Source: Promethearchaeota archaeon
GTDB taxonomy: Archaea > Asgardarchaeota > Lokiarchaeia > Sigynarchaeales > SOKP01
Direction: 5' to 3'
Assembly (NCBI GenBank): GCA_016839905.1
Contig: JAEOTJ010000459.1
Location: forward strand, 1-13,782
Length of the DNA: 13,782 nucleotides
Numbering within the stretch: the first letter of the stretch is position 1; the number at the start of each line of letters is the position of its first letter. The translations under genes were made by a program, and so were the position numbers. Positions 7,462 through 13,714 of this stretch are shown here, in pieces. The notes under the pieces were generated by a model. The model was not told the DNA's origin. It was given only the letters and a program-made list of their open reading frames with translations, and made no database searches.

Positions 7462-7512
7462 GCAACCAACCAAAACACAGAGAAAGACATTTTATTGGTT
7501 GCTTTTATAAAA
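7462..7512 (-). promoter_or_regulatory. porGDAB promoter with GCAACCAA inverted-repeat operator candidate
   Basis: The 305-nt gap between porG and ZPR1 (7414-7718) carries divergent signals. On the minus strand TTTTATAAAA (7512-7503) is a good TATA box. Directly downstream is GCAACCAA, and 25 nt later its exact inverted copy TTGGTTGC (plus-strand positions 7495-7502 and 7462-7469). The expected transcription start, about 25 nt from the TATA box, falls between the two half-sites, so a bound protein would block initiation. The half-sites are GC-richer than their surroundings. A second inverted repeat, TAATTGTA-N10-TACAATTA (7520-7545), lies upstream of the TATA box and could be an additional site or chance in A/T-rich DNA. 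Confidence 0.5.
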
Positions 7513-7685
7513 GTAATACTAATTGTACTAATAATAATACAATTACTAACATTAATATAAAGTTTGGAATATTTACTAATTGATTTTTAATCCTATGCAT
7601 ATCTTCTCAACTTTATATCATATGTTATAAATTATAAAATAATAATAATTAATACCAAAAACACCATATAAAATAAAAAATTTTC

Positions 7686-7696
7686 GTTTATATCTT
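7686..7696 (+). promoter_or_regulatory. Putative ZPR1 promoter (TATA box)
   Basis: GTTTATATCTT ends about 23 nt before the ATG at 7719. This spacing would start transcription close to the ATG, giving a leaderless or nearly leaderless mRNA; no ribosome binding site is seen upstream of the ATG. Confidence 0.4.
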
Positions 7697-7718
7697 TAAT
7701 GTTTAATATTTTAACAAG

Positions 7719-8294
7719 ATGTCAGAAGAGATTAAAAGGTCTGAAGAAGAATTTTCTTTTCAATGTCCTAGCTGTACTAATGGTATAATCCAAATTAATA
7801 AAAGTATTTATGATCTTCCCGATGGAGATAAAATGCTAATTCTAAACTTCATATGTGATAAATGTAACTTTTCTAAAAATGATATAATCCCTTTATCAAC
7901 AAAAAGAGAACCAGGAGTAATGATTTTAAAAGTAACTGATGAAGCTGATCTTAAATCGAAGATTTATCGCTCTCCAACTGGAAAATTAGAAATCCCCGAA
8001 TTTGAATTGATCGTAGAACCGGGTCCAAGCGCTGATTTTTATTATACTAATGTAGAGGGGATATTAGACAGATTTCAAAATGCCGTCTCAATTTATAAAA
8101 ATAATCTTGATAACGAAGATATTCAAAAAATTGAAGTTGAAAAAATATTAGAAAATTTGCACGAAGCCATGGAGGGCCAATTTCCATTTACTTTAAAAAT
8201 AATTGACTCAATAGGGGGTAGCTACATCATCCCCATAGATAAATCAAAATTTGTTTTTGAGAAAATTGATTATAACGAAAATGATCAAGAATAA
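7719..8294 (+). CDS. Archaeal ZPR1-family zinc-finger protein
   Basis: This 191-aa protein is the single-unit archaeal form of eukaryotic ZPR1, which binds EF-1A and acts as its folding chaperone; the archaeal role is not established. The zinc finger is C16-x2-C19 and C46-x2-C49. The following conserved stretch is present: DLKSKIYRSPTGKLEIPEFEL, IVEPGPSADFYYTNVEGIL, then a helix and a final beta region. Eukaryotic ZPR1 has two such units; here there is one, as usual in archaea. The gene is divergent from porG and has its own TATA box. An Asp/Glu-rich N- and C-terminus is visible. I leave the symbol blank because naming is not uniform. Confidence 0.85.
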   Translation: MSEEIKRSEEEFSFQCPSCTNGIIQINKSIYDLPDGDKMLILNFICDKCNFSKNDIIPLSTKREPGVMILKVTDEADLKSKIYRSPTGKLEIPEFELIVEPGPSADFYYTNVEGILDRFQNAVSIYKNNLDNEDIQKIEVEKILENLHEAMEGQFPFTLKIIDSIGGSYIIPIDKSKFVFEKIDYNENDQE

Positions 8295-8300
8295 CCAAAA

Positions 8301-8317
8301 TTTTTAATAACTTTTTT
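8301..8317 (+). terminator. T-tract terminator after ZPR1
   Basis: Two T runs (8301-8305 and 8312-8317) follow the ZPR1 stop by 6 nt. No hairpin is evident; T tracts alone can terminate archaeal transcription. Confidence 0.35.
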
Positions 8318-8357
8318 AATAGAATATAGTGTAATCTATTAAGTCTAGCAATGATGA

Positions 8358-8368
8358 TTTATAAAAAA
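8358..8368 (+). promoter_or_regulatory. Putative phosphofructokinase promoter (TATA box)
   Basis: TTTATAAAAAA lies about 19-29 nt upstream of the ATG at 8387, which predicts transcription starting close to the ATG. AAGTGAT just upstream resembles a ribosome binding site, but if the start is leaderless it would not be in the mRNA. Confidence 0.4.
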
Positions 8369-8386
8369 AAGAAGTGATATGATAGA

Positions 8387-9562
8387 ATGGCGATTAAAAA
8401 AGTTGGAATCTTAACAGGAGGCGGAGATTGCCCTGGATTAAACTCCGTCATTTATGGCATAATGCTAAAAGCGTTTGACGCTGGTGTAGAATGCATAGGG
8501 ATTCAAAAGGGATGGAAGGGTTTTTTAGAAAACATCACGATGCCATTGAACATTGCTGATCACGATGATCTTCATACTATTGGCGGGACTATCCTATATA
8601 CTAGCCGAACAAATCCCTATAAAGAATTAAGTAAGACAAAAACCGAAGAAGAAAAAGAAAAAATGAAAGAAAAAATTGCAAAAGAAATGTCAGCTAAATT
8701 TAATGAATTAGGGATTGACGCTCTCATTTGTATAGGAGGCGATGATACACTTGGCGTAGCAAATGCGATGCATAAATACACCAATGCAAAAGTTGTAGGA
8801 TGTCCAAAAACAATTGATAATGATTTGGCTGGTACTCACTACACGTTCGGATTTTGGAGTGCCGTACAATTAGCCTCCAATTCAATGGATAATCTAACAA
8901 CAACTGCAAGATCTCATCAAAGAGTATTTATTGTCGAAATAATGGGACGAGATGCTGGCTTTCTTACAATGTACAGCGGGATATCTGCCGGTGCTGACAT
9001 CATTTTAATTCCTGAAACACCTTTTGATTTGGAAAAAGATGTAGTTGATGTCCTTAAGGAGAGATCAAACTCTGGATATAAATATCATATGATCGCTTGC
9101 TCTGAGGGTGCTTATCCTGATAATAATTCGTTAAAAAATCATTTTAAGACTATCTCTCAAGAAACCATTGATGGATTACCAAAAGACTCATTTGGGAATC
9201 CAGTTTTACCCGCATTAAATATGTCTCAAATTTTAGTTAAAGAACTAAATCTTAGAGACGATTTAAAAGGAGTATTTGAGAAAAATGGCGTGCAATTTGA
9301 ATGTAGAAGTGTTGTATTAGGTCATACCATGCGTGCAGGTACTCCAACCTCTTTTGATAGGATTTTAGGATTGAGATTTGGATTAGCTGCAATGAAACTC
9401 TTATTAGATGAGGACTACGGGAAGATGGTCTCACTTCAAGGGAATAAAATAAAAACTTTTTCTCTTGAAGAAGGTGTAAAAAAGAAATATATTGAACCCG
9501 ATAATGACAAAATGGAATTAAGGGATTTACTAATAAAAGTTCGATATTTATCTAAACAATAA
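8387..9562 (+). CDS. 6-phosphofructokinase, pyrophosphate-type active site
   Basis: This is a 391-aa PfkA-superfamily enzyme that phosphorylates fructose 6-phosphate at C1. Motifs: GILTGGGDCPGLN (7-19), IGGDDT (116-121), PKTIDND (140-146), MGRDAG (186-191) and GHTMRAGTPTSFDR in the C-terminal half. Two positions decide the phosphoryl donor in this family: Gly in GGDGS and Gly in PGTIDND mark ATP enzymes, while Asp and Lys mark pyrophosphate enzymes. Here they are D120 and K141, so a reversible PPi-dependent enzyme is predicted. An insert rich in Lys and Glu (about 79-104) precedes the GGDDT motif. It is a separate transcription unit with its own TATA box. Residue numbering is by my count. Confidence 0.9.
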   Translation: MAIKKVGILTGGGDCPGLNSVIYGIMLKAFDAGVECIGIQKGWKGFLENITMPLNIADHDDLHTIGGTILYTSRTNPYKELSKTKTEEEKEKMKEKIAKEMSAKFNELGIDALICIGGDDTLGVANAMHKYTNAKVVGCPKTIDNDLAGTHYTFGFWSAVQLASNSMDNLTTTARSHQRVFIVEIMGRDAGFLTMYSGISAGADIILIPETPFDLEKDVVDVLKERSNSGYKYHMIACSEGAYPDNNSLKNHFKTISQETIDGLPKDSFGNPVLPALNMSQILVKELNLRDDLKGVFEKNGVQFECRSVVLGHTMRAGTPTSFDRILGLRFGLAAMKLLLDEDYGKMVSLQGNKIKTFSLEEGVKKKYIEPDNDKMELRDLLIKVRYLSKQ

Positions 9563-9567
9563 ATTTG

Positions 9568-9576
9568 TTTTTTTTT
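9568..9576 (+). terminator. T-tract terminator after phosphofructokinase
   Basis: A run of nine T begins 6 nt after the stop codon, in the 35-nt gap to the convergent membrane-protein gene. No stem is obvious. Confidence 0.45.
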
Positions 9577-9597
9577 AATTCTTTCATTTAATCATCA

Positions 9598-10140
9598 CTA
9601 AAATGGTATAATATAACCCCAAGCAATTATCAGAAATATTATAGATAATATAATAATAATTATGATCTCGTAAATAACTCCTCTTTTTTCATAAGATAAA
9701 TTGGGTAACCAAGCAAACTTCTCCTCTCGTATTTTTACAATAAATCTATGTAAGATCAAATTTTCACCCCAATTTATATCTTTATTAACTTCTTTTTTTT
9801 TCTTTTGTAGAGGGCGAATAATTCCCCAGTCCCAAATATCCATTAATAATGAAAAAAATGCACCTAAAAAGAAAAATATTAAAATTTCATAATCTATAAT
9901 GGTGATTATTACTAAAAGGCTCAATGGTATGATAGTAATTAACATCATCCAAATTAACCAAAATTTATCTCCTTTCTGTCTTCCTTCTGTATGATAAGTT
10001 ATATTTGAAAAAATATCTACGATAAAGTGAGATAAAAATGCTAAAATAATCGTTAAAATGATAGCTAAAGGAATATAAATTAACCTAAATAAGATAATTT
10101 GTATTAAAACTCCCACTAAAATATGAGTAATACCATTCAT
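9598..10140 (-). CDS. Small integral membrane protein, DUF457/YdjM-like metal-dependent hydrolase (tentative)
   Basis: The 180-aa protein is very hydrophobic, with membrane segments near residues 7-35, 62-82, 86-104 and 158-178. Polar residues that could bind metal sit at membrane edges: H6 in THILVG, H38 and D42 in LSHFIVD, H50, D101 and D104 in LMDIWDW, and H131 in LILHRF. This His/Asp pattern resembles the membrane-bound hydrolases of the YdjM/DUF457 group, whose substrates are mostly unknown. A basic loop (KKKK at 113-116) would face the cytoplasm. The ATG at 10140 is the likely start; TATAAAG-like sequence occurs upstream at about 10178-10186. It is convergent with the phosphofructokinase gene. 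The family assignment is weak; the membrane nature is clear. Confidence 0.5.
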   Translation of the reverse strand: MNGITHILVGVLIQIILFRLIYIPLAIILTIILAFLSHFIVDIFSNITYHTEGRQKGDKFWLIWMMLITIIPLSLLVIITIIDYEILIFFFLGAFFSLLMDIWDWGIIRPLQKKKKEVNKDINWGENLILHRFIVKIREEKFAWLPNLSYEKRGVIYEIIIIIILSIIFLIIAWGYIIPF

Positions 10141-10259
10141 TTTTCTATTGCTTTTTTAAAAAAAAAATTTAGTCTGATATACTTTATAATAGTAGGACTT
10201 ATAAAGAATTGTTTAAGGATGTTTTTAATATTTTAATATTGATATTTTTCTATACTTCG

Positions 10260-10275
10260 TGAAATTTAAGTTTCA
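10260..10275. repeat. Near-palindrome upstream of the element regulator
   Basis: TGAAATTTAAGTTTCA is a 16-bp palindrome with one mismatched pair. It lies 23 nt upstream of the perfect inverted repeat at 10299-10329, in the 228-nt gap between the membrane protein and the regulator. It could be an accessory operator or part of an element boundary. The rest of the gap (10141-10259) is A/T-rich and holds nothing else I can name. Confidence 0.3.
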
Positions 10276-10298
10276 TTCAAAAAAAAGTATAAAGTTTA

Positions 10299-10329
10299 TA
10301 TATGATCAACACCATTTGATGATCATATA
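10299..10329 (+). promoter_or_regulatory. Promoter with perfect inverted-repeat operator of the RHH regulator
   Basis: TATATGATCA and its exact inverse TGATCATATA (10299-10308 and 10320-10329) are separated by 11 nt, a centre-to-centre distance of 21 bp, about two helical turns. The left arm overlaps a TATA-like sequence (TTTATATA, 10295-10302). A protein bound here would compete with TBP. The next gene encodes a ribbon-helix-helix protein, a class that often represses its own promoter at such paired sites, so autoregulation is likely. Confidence 0.55.
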
Positions 10330-10343
10330 ATAAAAAATTATAT

Positions 10344-10358
10344 TAAATACTTGTGAGG
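10344..10358 (+). repeat. 15-nt leader repeat, copy 1
   Basis: TAAATACTTGTGAGG recurs exactly at 13441-13455. In both copies the last base lies 10 nt before the start codon of the next gene. The GAGG at its end is the ribosome binding site. Confidence 0.6.
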
Positions 10359-10368
10359 TAGATAAAAA

Positions 10369-10857
10369 ATGAATGAAACAAGAACAAAAATGGTTCATAT
10401 TGCTTTCACTGAAGGTGAAAAGGAAGAAATAAAGCAATGTGCTAAAAATGATAATATGACTGTTTCTGAATTTATCAGAATATCAATTAGGGATAAAATG
10501 AGAAGAGAAAATAATCCTAATCTTTTCTCTTCTGGTAATATGAATCCCGAATTAATTACTAATCTTCTTGAGAATCAAAAAAAACAAATAGAATATCAAA
10601 AAGAATTAATGGTTAAAGTAGAAACTTTATCTCTTATTAATGATTCCGTAGAAATGCTTAAAAGCATGGTAAATAGACCAGAATTGGAAGAAAAAGAGAA
10701 TAAAGTTGTAGATGTTCTTAGAGTATATGGAGAATTGAAACCTAACAAAATAATGGAATATTCCGGTTATAGTAGTGAAATGGTTTCTAAAATAATTACA
10801 AATGATAAGAAGTTCAAATATAACATCAATACCGGAGGTTTTAGTTTAAATGAATAG
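10369..10857 (+). CDS. Ribbon-helix-helix regulator with C-terminal winged-helix domain
   Basis: This is a 162-aa putative DNA-binding regulator of a mobile element. Residues about 6-45 form a ribbon-helix-helix: a short strand (KMVHIAFT), helix A (EGEKEEIKQCAKND), a turn (NMTVS) and helix B (EFIRISIRDKM). A charged coiled-coil linker spans about 60-100. The C-terminus (about 108-162) looks like a winged helix, with LKPNKIMEYSGYSSEMVSKI as the helix pair and FKYNINTGGFSL as the wing. Two DNA-binding domains in one chain could bridge sites. The ribosome binding site GAGGT (10355-10359) is 9 nt upstream. The stop overlaps the integrase start by 8 nt, so the two are coupled. The inverted repeat upstream suggests autoregulation. 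I do not recognise a named family. Confidence 0.72.
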   Translation: MNETRTKMVHIAFTEGEKEEIKQCAKNDNMTVSEFIRISIRDKMRRENNPNLFSSGNMNPELITNLLENQKKQIEYQKELMVKVETLSLINDSVEMLKSMVNRPELEEKENKVVDVLRVYGELKPNKIMEYSGYSSEMVSKIITNDKKFKYNINTGGFSLNE

Positions 10858-11761
10858 ACCGACAAATAAGACCATAATTGAAAAATATCTTAATCATTTC
10901 AGACATTCTAATCAATCCGTTAAAATGAGAGGTTCAAGTTTAAATTACTTTTTTGAAGAGAAATATTTCAATTATTCTGGTCATGTGTTTGATATTGATA
11001 CTTCGGTTTTAATTGATTATTTTGAATACTTGAACAATTTAGATTCTATTAGCATTAAGACTAAAAAGAACAAATGGAGTATAATCAATTCCTTTCTCAA
11101 TTTTACAATGGAATATTATCAAAAGCACGAATTTATCGTTATAATTCCTAATTTTTCAATTAATTGGAAAAAGACTCATAAAAAACCAGAATCTAATAAA
11201 ACCATAATTGCTAATATCGAGGAAATTCAAGCCATTCTGAATTACTTAAAGATTCATAATTATAAGCATTATTTAATCTTTAGAATGTTTATTGAAACTG
11301 GAATGAGAAAAGGAGAAGTAATTAATGCTAAATATCCGGATCTCAAATTAGAGGAAAGATACAGTAACGGAATTGGAAAAACTGGCGAAAAAATTTATTA
11401 CTTCTCTGAAAATTACGCAAAACACCTAAGAATTTACTTTAATCAGAGAATAGGATTAAATATTGAAGGTAAGGAATTATTCATTAATAAACATCTCAGA
11501 AAATACAGTATTAGAGGTTTTAACCTTATTCTTAAAAATGTTTGTTCAAAATTAGGGATTAAAAAGAACATTACTTGTCATACTTTCAGAAGAACTTTAA
11601 ATACATTGAGGAAAAAGATGGGATGTGATAATGATACGGCAAAAATCTTAATTGGTCATAAAACCAGAGATGTAAATATTGAAAGTTATACTATCTTTAA
11701 CTATGATGATTTTATAGCCTTATATGATAAATGGAATCCTTATCAAACTTTAAATCTTTAA
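10850..11761 (+). CDS. Tyrosine recombinase / integrase (XerC/D superfamily)
   Basis: This 303-aa site-specific recombinase probably integrates and excises the surrounding element. It has an N-terminal core-binding (SAM-like) domain at about 5-100 and a catalytic domain from about 120. Catalytic residues: R153 in ETGMRKGE, H244 and R247 in CHTFRR, H270 in IGHK and the nucleophile Y280 in ESYTIF. The complete set suggests it is active. GGAGGT (10834-10839) lies 10 nt before the ATG, within the regulator gene. The length is like archaeal XerA and plasmid integrases; a chromosomal XerA role is less likely because it overlaps a ribbon-helix-helix regulator and neighbours element-like genes. A nine-T run follows the stop at once. 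Confidence 0.88.
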   Translation: MNRPTNKTIIEKYLNHFRHSNQSVKMRGSSLNYFFEEKYFNYSGHVFDIDTSVLIDYFEYLNNLDSISIKTKKNKWSIINSFLNFTMEYYQKHEFIVIIPNFSINWKKTHKKPESNKTIIANIEEIQAILNYLKIHNYKHYLIFRMFIETGMRKGEVINAKYPDLKLEERYSNGIGKTGEKIYYFSENYAKHLRIYFNQRIGLNIEGKELFINKHLRKYSIRGFNLILKNVCSKLGIKKNITCHTFRRTLNTLRKKMGCDNDTAKILIGHKTRDVNIESYTIFNYDDFIALYDKWNPYQTLNL

Positions 11762-11770
11762 TTTTTTTTT
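11762..11770 (+). terminator. T-tract terminator after the integrase
   Basis: Nine T directly follow the integrase stop codon and fill the 7-nt gap to the convergent gene, overlapping that gene's stop codon by 2 bases. Confidence 0.45.
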
Positions 11771-13001
11771 AAATATCTAAAACTCTTTCATTTTCTAATT
11801 TAAGTCGTTCTTTATAACTCATTTTATAATGTTTTAAATGATATTCTTCAAAAGTTAATCCAAACTTTTCTTTAATATTCTTCTCACTATCTTTAATTAA
11901 TTTTTCATATAAATTAATCCTCTCAGGATCTTTTGTTTGTTTAAGTAATTCTCGAGGATCTTCTTTTGGAAACTTATAATTAAATTCAAGAGATTTATCA
12001 GAAATATGAATTCTTATCTTATTATATTCAGTTCTTAAATCTAAATATTCTTTTTCAGTAAAATGTTTTAATTCTTCAAGTTTATTTAACCATTCTTCAT
12101 AAGTGAACCCTCTTAATTTTCCTTTTTTATCTACAAATCTCTCCTCTAATTCTTCCTTCGCTCTTTCAATAAGGCTTAAACAATTTTCTTTTACTATCAA
12201 TCTTTCGTGATCTTGTTTCTCTCCTAATTTATTTATTTTCTGTTGTTTACCTAATGCTATAATATTTAACATTTCTTCCTCCTTACCTTTTAATATTTCT
12301 TTTCTTAGGTTTCCTAAATAGGATTGATTGATTTTATCGGTATGATCCTCAATGCTTGGAAAATATAATATCCCCTCTTTACCAATTGGGTATAATATTT
12401 CATCTTGAAAGCATTTCTCCTTATGTTTTAAAAAACCCTCAAAAATACCCTTCTCTTTACTCCATTTTGTCTTTATAGTTATTGTAAAGTCTAAATCTTT
12501 AGGCTCTTTTATATCATTCCAATTATATGGATTATTGAGAAAACAATCCATTATAGCAGTTTGAATAAGGCTTTGAAAGAGAAATCCAAAAGGATGAGTT
12601 AAAAAATATTTATTATCCCTAGTATCAATAAAATAATCAATATTATTACTAAGCATTTGATTAAAGTATTTAATTGGTTCATGACCATATTTTGTCTCTA
12701 TTTCTTGTATTCTCTGGTGTTGTTTTTCAATTTCTCCTAATTTGATTTGGTGATCCCAATTTTTATATGGGTATTTTATAAGAGGATGAATAAAATAAAG
12801 CTTATTTTTATCTTGTTTCAAATATCTTCCTCTTAATTTAGCAAGAATACGTTGTACTGTTGGTTTTGAGCAGAAACCCTTTTCTTCAACCATAAATTTT
12901 TCAATATCTTTATTTCTACAATAAGGATTTTTAGAAACATAATTTATTATCTCATGGTCATTACTTACATACTTTTTAGTGTATTTTGTCATTTTTATCA
13001 T
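11769..13001 (-). CDS. Unrecognised 410-aa protein with N-terminal winged helix
   Basis: I do not recognise this family. Residues about 14-68 look like a winged helix: HEIINYVSKNPYCRNKDIEKFM, then SKPTVQRILAKLRGR as the recognition helix and YLKQDKNKLYFI as the wing. A middle region (about 75-235) holds aromatic and hydrophobic stretches such as YFLTHPFGFLFQSLIQTAIM, and a beta-like segment DLDFTITIKTKW. The last 170 residues are very rich in Glu and Lys and probably helical, with repeated EEL/EEY elements and an FTYEEWLNKLEEL motif echoed near the end as LTFEEYHLKHYKM. Two starts are possible, 13001 and the ATG three codons later; neither has a ribosome binding site. It is convergent with the integrase and divergent from the replication-like genes. 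A regulatory or initiator role is a guess. Confidence 0.6.
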   Translation of the reverse strand: MIKMTKYTKKYVSNDHEIINYVSKNPYCRNKDIEKFMVEEKGFCSKPTVQRILAKLRGRYLKQDKNKLYFIHPLIKYPYKNWDHQIKLGEIEKQHQRIQEIETKYGHEPIKYFNQMLSNNIDYFIDTRDNKYFLTHPFGFLFQSLIQTAIMDCFLNNPYNWNDIKEPKDLDFTITIKTKWSKEKGIFEGFLKHKEKCFQDEILYPIGKEGILYFPSIEDHTDKINQSYLGNLRKEILKGKEEEMLNIIALGKQQKINKLGEKQDHERLIVKENCLSLIERAKEELEERFVDKKGKLRGFTYEEWLNKLEELKHFTEKEYLDLRTEYNKIRIHISDKSLEFNYKFPKEDPRELLKQTKDPERINLYEKLIKDSEKNIKEKFGLTFEEYHLKHYKMSYKERLKLENERVLDI

Positions 13002-13118
13002 TTTGAGAATATATAGTTATTTACTATCATTTATGATGATTGCCATCGTATATGTATATACTAATATTAGTTATGATTATTATTAAATATTATTATTAAA
13101 AATTAATAATGACCTAAA
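13002..13118. promoter_or_regulatory. Divergent promoter region with palindromes
   Basis: This 117-nt gap separates two divergent element genes. ATCAT-TT-ATGAT (13026-13037) and the perfect 12-bp palindrome ACTAATATTAGT (13060-13071) lie near its centre. TATTATTAAAAAT at about 13088-13100 is placed as a TATA box for a leaderless start at 13119. The plus-strand gene encodes a ribbon-helix-helix protein, a possible binder of these palindromes. Confidence 0.4.
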
Positions 13119-13304
13119 ATGATAGATAAAAAGTTAATTGAGAAGTATAAAGAACCTAAAAATGAGAAACCAATATTAAATGCTGTTATAGATCCAGAGG
13201 ATAAAGAAAACTTGGAGAAATCTGCTAAAGAAAATAATGTCTCAGTAAGTAAGGTTGTAAGAATAATAATAAAAGAATTCTTTAATAGGAAAAAAGGTGA
13301 ATGA
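13119..13304 (+). CDS. Small ribbon-helix-helix (CopG-like) DNA-binding protein
   Basis: The 61-aa protein has a basic N-terminal tail (about 1-15) and one ribbon-helix-helix unit: strand PILNAVID, helix A (PEDKENLEKSAKEN), turn (NVSVS) and helix B (KVVRIIIKEFFNRK). The size and basic ends fit CopG-type copy-number or promoter repressors of plasmids. It is the first of a run of closely spaced plus-strand genes (13119, 13309, 13466, 13711). No ribosome binding site precedes the ATG, so it may be leaderless. It is distinct from the regulator at 10369, although the ribbon-helix-helix portions are similar in layout. Confidence 0.7.
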   Translation: MIDKKLIEKYKEPKNEKPILNAVIDPEDKENLEKSAKENNVSVSKVVRIIIKEFFNRKKGE

Positions 13305-13308
13305 TCGC

Positions 13309-13443
13309 ATGGAAGATAAAGAAAAGATGATAAAATCTATATGCTCAGTAATTGATCTGCTCTATGCAAGATTAGAGAAAAGCAATAAGCGAATAGCAGA
13401 ATTAGAACAAGAATTAAAAGATGATGTACTTCAATCAAAATAA
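13309..13443 (+). CDS. 44-aa helical peptide
   Basis: A short ORF with ATG at 13309 follows the ribbon-helix-helix stop by 4 nt, and GGTGA (13296-13300) ends 8 nt before the ATG. The peptide runs MEDKEKMIKSICSVIDLLYA and continues RLEKSNKRIAELEQELKDD to a TAA at 13441-13443. Hydrophobic residues recur with heptad-like spacing (I8, I11, I15, L18, L22, I29, L32, L36), so an amphipathic or coiled-coil helix is likely. Its stop codon forms the first bases of the 15-nt leader repeat. The spacing and ribosome binding site support expression; the function is unknown. Confidence 0.55.
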   Translation: MEDKEKMIKSICSVIDLLYARLEKSNKRIAELEQELKDDVLQSK

Positions 13444-13455
13444 ATACTTGTGAGG
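13441..13455 (+). repeat. 15-nt leader repeat, copy 2
   Basis: TAAATACTTGTGAGG is identical to 10344-10358. It ends 10 nt before the TTG at 13466, the same distance as copy 1 from its ATG, and so supports that TTG as a true start. Confidence 0.6.
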
Positions 13456-13465
13456 GTAGCTTAAT

Positions 13466-13714
13466 TTGAGAAATACATCATCTAATAATAATATTGATTC
13501 AAAGTTAAAAAATCTAAGCTTAGAAGAGCAAAGAAAAAAGTATTGCTATGAAAGTGGTTGTTATGACTGCCAATTCTTTATAAGAACAGATTCTACCGTT
13601 TCTGGATGTTCTTTAGGATTAGAAATTTCTGAAAGCAAAAGGAGACGGAAAGAAAAAATTAAGAACAATGATAGTGATATAAAAAAATACGATAAAATGG
13701 AGGGATTCATGTGA
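13466..13714 (+). CDS. 82-aa Cys-containing, possibly zinc-binding protein
   Basis: I do not recognise this protein. It starts at TTG with GAGGG (13452-13456) 9 nt upstream. Four cysteines, C27, C32, C35 and C48, lie in a compact segment (CYESGCYDCQFFI and VSGCSLG) and could hold one zinc. The C-terminal part is strongly basic and charged (SKRRRKEKIKNN), suited to nucleic-acid binding. The stop overlaps the GTG of the next gene, so the two are probably translated together. The arrangement before a replication-type gene suggests an accessory replication or regulatory role, which is inference. Confidence 0.55.
   Translation: MRNTSSNNNIDSKLKNLSLEEQRKKYCYESGCYDCQFFIRTDSTVSGCSLGLEISESKRRRKEKIKNNDSDIKKYDKMEGFM

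Noticed and set aside
7462..7502. GCAACCA and TGGTTGC resembling a tRNA acceptor stem
   Set aside because: Only 25 nt separate the arms, with no D, anticodon or T arm; an operator fits better.
10141..10368. Attachment site or tRNA gene at the element's left edge
   Set aside because: No cloverleaf is visible, and no second copy of an att-like repeat can be seen within the window.
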